From Seribacter sulfatis (GTDB lineage Bacteria; Verrucomicrobiota; Verrucomicrobiia; Opitutales; Seribacteraceae), in NCBI RefSeq assembly GCF_964187635.1, contig NZ_CAXLMO010000038.1, positions 1 through 64,000 of the forward strand: DNA of 64,000 bases. The letters are read 5' to 3'. Within the stretch, counting starts at the first letter, position 1, and the number at the start of each line of letters is the position of its first letter. This document shows, piece after piece, positions 60,743-64,000 of the stretch. The translations under genes and the position numbers were made by a program. The notes beneath the pieces are model-generated. The model saw nothing but the letters and a program-made list of their open reading frames with translations, made no database searches and was not told the origin of the DNA.

Positions 60743-61503
60743 CTATTGAAGCTAGTCAAATTATTGTTTGGGTACTTGTTTTTTTAAGAACTGGAGCCTT
60801 CTTTATGGGGATTCCATTATTTGCAGGCAAAATGATTCCTACAAAAATTAGAACTGCATTTGGCTTACTTCTTTCCTTGTTAATTAACCCGGTGGTTCCT
60901 GCCAACCTTGAGATTGCAAATCATTTTGTTGGGGCAATTGTCCTGTCCATCAATGAGATATGCATTGGCTTATTGTTGGCCATGATAGTTCGAATGGTAT
61001 TTTTTGCCGTTGAACTGGCGGGTCACCTGATCTCCTACGAGATAGGACTAATGGCAAGTAACAGTGTAAACCCTTTACTAGGATCTACTGATTCAACTGT
61101 TACCTCTCTTTTATATTATTTCAGTCTTCTTGTTTTTTTTATCAATGGGATTCATTATGATGTACTCAAAGCTTTTGTTTTAACTTTCGAGATTTTCCCT
61201 ATTGGCACATTCTTTTTAACCGCGAATCCAACTGCCGATTTTGTTTCAGAAGTCTCTCATGTATTTGTACTTGGGACACTTATTGCCGCCCCCTTTATTG
61301 CGTTGAACTTTTTAATTAATATATCTTTTGCAGTTCTTGGAAAAGCCGTTCCCAAAATGAATGTGTTTATGACCAGTTTTTCGGTGCGAATTTTATCTGG
61401 TCTAGTATTACTAGTTTCTTCAATCCTTTTGATCACTTCATATATTGTAGATAATAGTAAACGGTCGGTTGAGGTTATGTTGAAAATAATTCAGCCAGGA
61501 TAA
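60739..61503 (+). CDS. fliR: Flagellar export gate protein FliR
   Basis: 254 residues from GTG 60739, overlapping the fliQ stop (GTGA). Multi-helix membrane protein with FliR features LRTGAFFMGIPLFAGKMIPTKIRTAFGLLLSL and AVPKMNVFMTSFSVRILSG. Completes the FliP-FliQ-FliR gate. Confidence 0.95.
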   Translation: MTIEASQIIVWVLVFLRTGAFFMGIPLFAGKMIPTKIRTAFGLLLSLLINPVVPANLEIANHFVGAIVLSINEICIGLLLAMIVRMVFFAVELAGHLISYEIGLMASNSVNPLLGSTDSTVTSLLYYFSLLVFFINGIHYDVLKAFVLTFEIFPIGTFFLTANPTADFVSEVSHVFVLGTLIAAPFIALNFLINISFAVLGKAVPKMNVFMTSFSVRILSGLVLLVSSILLITSYIVDNSKRSVEVMLKIIQPG

Positions 61504-61506
61504 ATA

Positions 61507-62616
61507 ATGTCAGATGTAGATAAAAGCTCTAAGACGGAACCACCTACTGCTAAGAAGTTATCAGAATCTAGATCGAAAGGACAGTTTGCGAAAGCACCTG
61601 AAATTGGGATGACTTTGACCATGCTAGCGGGACTGGTTGTCATTTTGTTTTATGGACCGAGTAAGGCACTGGATGTTATGGCTTTTACAAAATCAATAAT
61701 GCAGAACCTTCATACAATAAAAGCTACGCAGGAGGGAATGGCGACTACATTGCAAGGTGCATTTATATTCCTTGGGGTTATTGTTTTTCCTATGTTAGCT
61801 TTGACCTTTATTGCGGCATTTGTGGCGGAGGGTTTACAGACGGGTTTTCGCCTCACTCCCAAAGCGATCGAGCCTAAATTAAGTAAGTTTAATCCAATTA
61901 GCGGCGTCAAAAGAATCTTTGGCTTAAAGGGGTTGAAGGCTTTTATGATTGATTTTATGAAGTTTTCTATAATTGGGACGGTTGTTTGGCTAACTTTAAT
62001 TATTTTTTTTGATGATCCTATTTTCTATGCTCCTATCCCCATTAAGCATCTACCCATTTTTATTTATGATTTATTTGTGACAATGTTCGCAATTTTAGTC
62101 CTTCTTTTACTGATTATCGCGATCATCAATTACATGATTAAGAAGAAAGAAAATGATGAAGAGATGAAGATGACTAAGGATGAGGTGAAAGAGGAGACTA
62201 AAAGTAAGGAAGTCGCACCCGAAGTAAAATCGGCCCAGCGCAAGAAGGCAATGGAGATGCTTTCTGGTCAAAACTTGATGGATGTTGGTACCGCTGATGT
62301 AGTAGTGACCAATCCCACCCACTACGCAATTGCCCTTCGTTATGAAAAGGGCATGGATCTTGCTCCTGTTGTTATCGCGAAAGGAGAAAACATATTGGCT
62401 AGAAGAATAAAATTAATTGCTGCAGAGAATGATGTGCCCACCATTGAGAATAAACCAGTGGCCCGTGCACTCTTTTTGCTTGGGCGCATTGGCGAACCTA
62501 TCCCTCTCGATTTTTACCAAGTTGTTGCAGAGATCTTAGCTCAAGTCTACAAGTCTCATGCTTACTATTATCACCGATTGAAGGCTAGGCGGCTGCTCGC
62601 AAAACCAATTGCATAA
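61507..62616 (+). CDS. flhB: Flagellar export switch protein FlhB
   Basis: 369 residues. N-terminal KTEPPTAKKLSESRSKGQFAKAPE, four membrane helices, a charged linker (about 215-245) and the autocleavage motif NPTH with Asn near 269 (VVTNPTHYAIAL), followed by the conserved C-terminal domain. Controls the hook-to-filament substrate switch with FliK. Confidence 0.96.
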   Translation: MSDVDKSSKTEPPTAKKLSESRSKGQFAKAPEIGMTLTMLAGLVVILFYGPSKALDVMAFTKSIMQNLHTIKATQEGMATTLQGAFIFLGVIVFPMLALTFIAAFVAEGLQTGFRLTPKAIEPKLSKFNPISGVKRIFGLKGLKAFMIDFMKFSIIGTVVWLTLIIFFDDPIFYAPIPIKHLPIFIYDLFVTMFAILVLLLLIIAIINYMIKKKENDEEMKMTKDEVKEETKSKEVAPEVKSAQRKKAMEMLSGQNLMDVGTADVVVTNPTHYAIALRYEKGMDLAPVVIAKGENILARRIKLIAAENDVPTIENKPVARALFLLGRIGEPIPLDFYQVVAEILAQVYKSHAYYYHRLKARRLLAKPIA

Positions 62617-62622
62617 TTTCTA

Positions 62623-64000
62623 ATGAACGATTTGTATCAAAAATTTAAATCAAACTTGGGTCGTCTTAGCGGTAATTCAGACTTGGGATTTGTTTTTGGT
62701 TTATTTGGTGCTGTCTTGCTTTTGGTCGTCCCTGTTCACAAGGATATTCTCAGTATTCTCCTTGTCGTTAGTATCGCAATTTCTTTGCTAATATTGCTTA
62801 CTGTCATATATGTAAAAGATCCGCCTGAGTTTTCTGTTTTTCCGACACTGTTACTTTCGGTAACTCTTTACAGACTGGGTCTGAATGTTGCATCCACTCG
62901 GTTGATTTTACTGGACGGAGATGCAGGTTCCGTGATCGAGTCTTTTGGCACATTTGTGGTGGGTGGTAATTATGTGGTCGGTACGGTGATATTTCTAATT
63001 TTAGTTATCATTAATTTCGTTGTAATTACCAAAGGTGCGGGTCGAATTGCTGAAGTAACTGCAAGATTTACTTTAGATGCTATGCCGGGTAAGCAGATGT
63101 CAATTGATGCGGAAATGAACTCTGGAGTTATCACAGAAGCGGAAGCTTTGTCGAAGAGAGAAAAAATTCAAAAAGATGCCGATTTTTATGGGTCAATGGA
63201 TGGTGCGAGTAAATTTGTTCGGGGAGATGCAGTCGCAGGTATATTTATTACTGTAGTTAACATTATTGGTGGAATTCTAATTGGTTATTTTCAGAAAGAA
63301 ATGACAATTGTGGGCTCTCTTGAGAAATACACTATTCTTTCAATTGGTGATGGTTTGGTAAGTCAAGTACCGGCAATTATTATCTCTATCGCCGCAGGTA
63401 TTCTTGTTACCCGTTCATCGGAAGAAGCGAATCTTGGAGAATTTGTGGGAAAGCAGTTAACTGTATACCCCCGTGCCATTGGAATTGCAGGTTGCATGCT
63501 TCTGTTGTTCGCATTTTTTCTTTCCGACACATTTTGGCCATTTTTCATCCTTTCTATGGTCTGTTTTGGTGCCGCTTATCATTACTCCAAAGTTGCCTCA
63601 TCCGAGGATTCTGAATTCGATGAAATTGGACAAGCATCAGGTCCCTCGCAAGCACCTCAAGGTGGTGTACCGCAACAATCTTCTGCTCTTAACTCTGAGG
63701 AGGGACAGGAGAATCAATTATCTCCCATGGAGAATGCAATTGAACAGGAGGTATTCGGTTTAGAAATGGGATATGGTTTACTTGTTTTGGCAGATAAAAA
63801 GAAGGGTGGGGATTTACTGGATAGAATTACCGGAGCAAGAACAAACTTTGCCCGTGAGATGGGAATGTTGCTGCCTACAATTGGGGTGAGGGATAATATC
63901 GAATTAGAGCCAAATGAGTATCGATTTTTACTACGTGGTAAAGAAATTATTCGATCCACCATATTGCCTGATCGTGTTTTGGCGATGAGTATGGGAGGAG
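62623..64000 (+). CDS. flhA: Flagellar export protein FlhA, 3' end outside window
   Basis: Open from ATG 62623 to the window end (459 codons); about two thirds of a normal FlhA is expected to be present. The multi-helix N-terminal domain is clear (LLLSVTLYRLGLNVASTRLIL, FVVITKGAGRIAEVTARFTLDAMPGKQMSIDAEMNSG and GASKFVRGDAVAGIFITVVNIIGG), including the FHIPEP-type membrane region. The cytoplasmic part begins near residue 330 after an acidic, Gln/Ser-rich linker. 6 nt after flhB. Confidence 0.95.
   Translation, partial: MNDLYQKFKSNLGRLSGNSDLGFVFGLFGAVLLLVVPVHKDILSILLVVSIAISLLILLTVIYVKDPPEFSVFPTLLLSVTLYRLGLNVASTRLILLDGDAGSVIESFGTFVVGGNYVVGTVIFLILVIINFVVITKGAGRIAEVTARFTLDAMPGKQMSIDAEMNSGVITEAEALSKREKIQKDADFYGSMDGASKFVRGDAVAGIFITVVNIIGGILIGYFQKEMTIVGSLEKYTILSIGDGLVSQVPAIIISIAAGILVTRSSEEANLGEFVGKQLTVYPRAIGIAGCMLLLFAFFLSDTFWPFFILSMVCFGAAYHYSKVASSEDSEFDEIGQASGPSQAPQGGVPQQSSALNSEEGQENQLSPMENAIEQEVFGLEMGYGLLVLADKKKGGDLLDRITGARTNFAREMGMLLPTIGVRDNIELEPNEYRFLLRGKEIIRSTILPDRVLAMSMGG

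Noticed and set aside
1..64000. tRNA, rRNA, CRISPR arrays, prophage or transposase genes
   Set aside because: Intergenic gaps are short and I saw no cloverleaf, regularly spaced repeat, or transposase/integrase motif on either strand.

Overview
The window looks like the chromosome of a marine-type Verrucomicrobiota (Opitutae-like) bacterium. This is inferred from moderately A/T-rich DNA, starts mostly without a Shine-Dalgarno sequence, a tryptophan-rich C-terminal tail on a giant surface protein of a kind I associate with that group (not checked), and a sigma-54-type flagellar operon. The species is not identified. No rRNA, tRNA, CRISPR array, phage or insertion sequence was seen, and no gap between genes exceeds about 300 bases.

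1-25,660 is mainly housekeeping. A tig-clpP-clpX cluster on the minus strand is followed by a thioesterase, aroK, a bifunctional-nuclease-family protein, dus and lnt. Next come two tandem HDOD signalling proteins, the glycolytic run gap-pgk-tpiA, a minus-strand cluster of two peroxiredoxins around a YhbY-like RNA-binding protein, an SDR and an aldo/keto reductase. The stretch ends with panB-gpsA-queH-cysE, an adenylate-kinase-like fusion, an M29 peptidase, an adenosine-deaminase-family protein, an RluA-type pseudouridine synthase and a LOG-family protein.

25,660-31,150 is accessory. Its most unusual element is a tandem duplication of a structured leader plus a small acidic protein gene. Each leader has a hairpin with GGA in the loop (a CsrA/RsmA-like site), an AGGAGG exactly 35 nt further on, and a long-range stem that buries a possible GTG start. 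The leader is better conserved between copies than the protein it precedes. After it come a SixA-like phosphatase, a repeat lipoprotein, a possible nuclease-fold protein, a secreted SNase-like protein, a diverged M29-like protein and a small secreted basic Pro/Val/Arg protein.

31,193-41,059 encodes one secreted protein of about 3,288 residues. By eye it has three sets of seven propeller-blade-like repeats, about seven alternating cadherin-like/Ig-like pairs and a Trp-rich tail. dxs-xseB, a Ste24-type protease, a VanZ-like protein, an FmdB-like protein and a second repeat lipoprotein follow.

46,333-64,000 is the flagellar region. A PAS histidine kinase on the minus strand faces a co-directional operon: flgB-flgC-fliE-fliF-fliG-fliH-fliI-fliJ-(motE-like)-fliK-flgD-flgE-fliL-fliM-fliN-fliO-fliP-fliQ-fliR-flhB-flhA, with flhA running off the window. 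A sigma-54 promoter (GG-N10-GC) lies just before flgB, so close that the message would be nearly leaderless. The operon encodes the rod base, MS-ring, C-ring, export ATPase and gate, hook cap and a short hook protein; flagellin, stator and chemotaxis genes are not in view.
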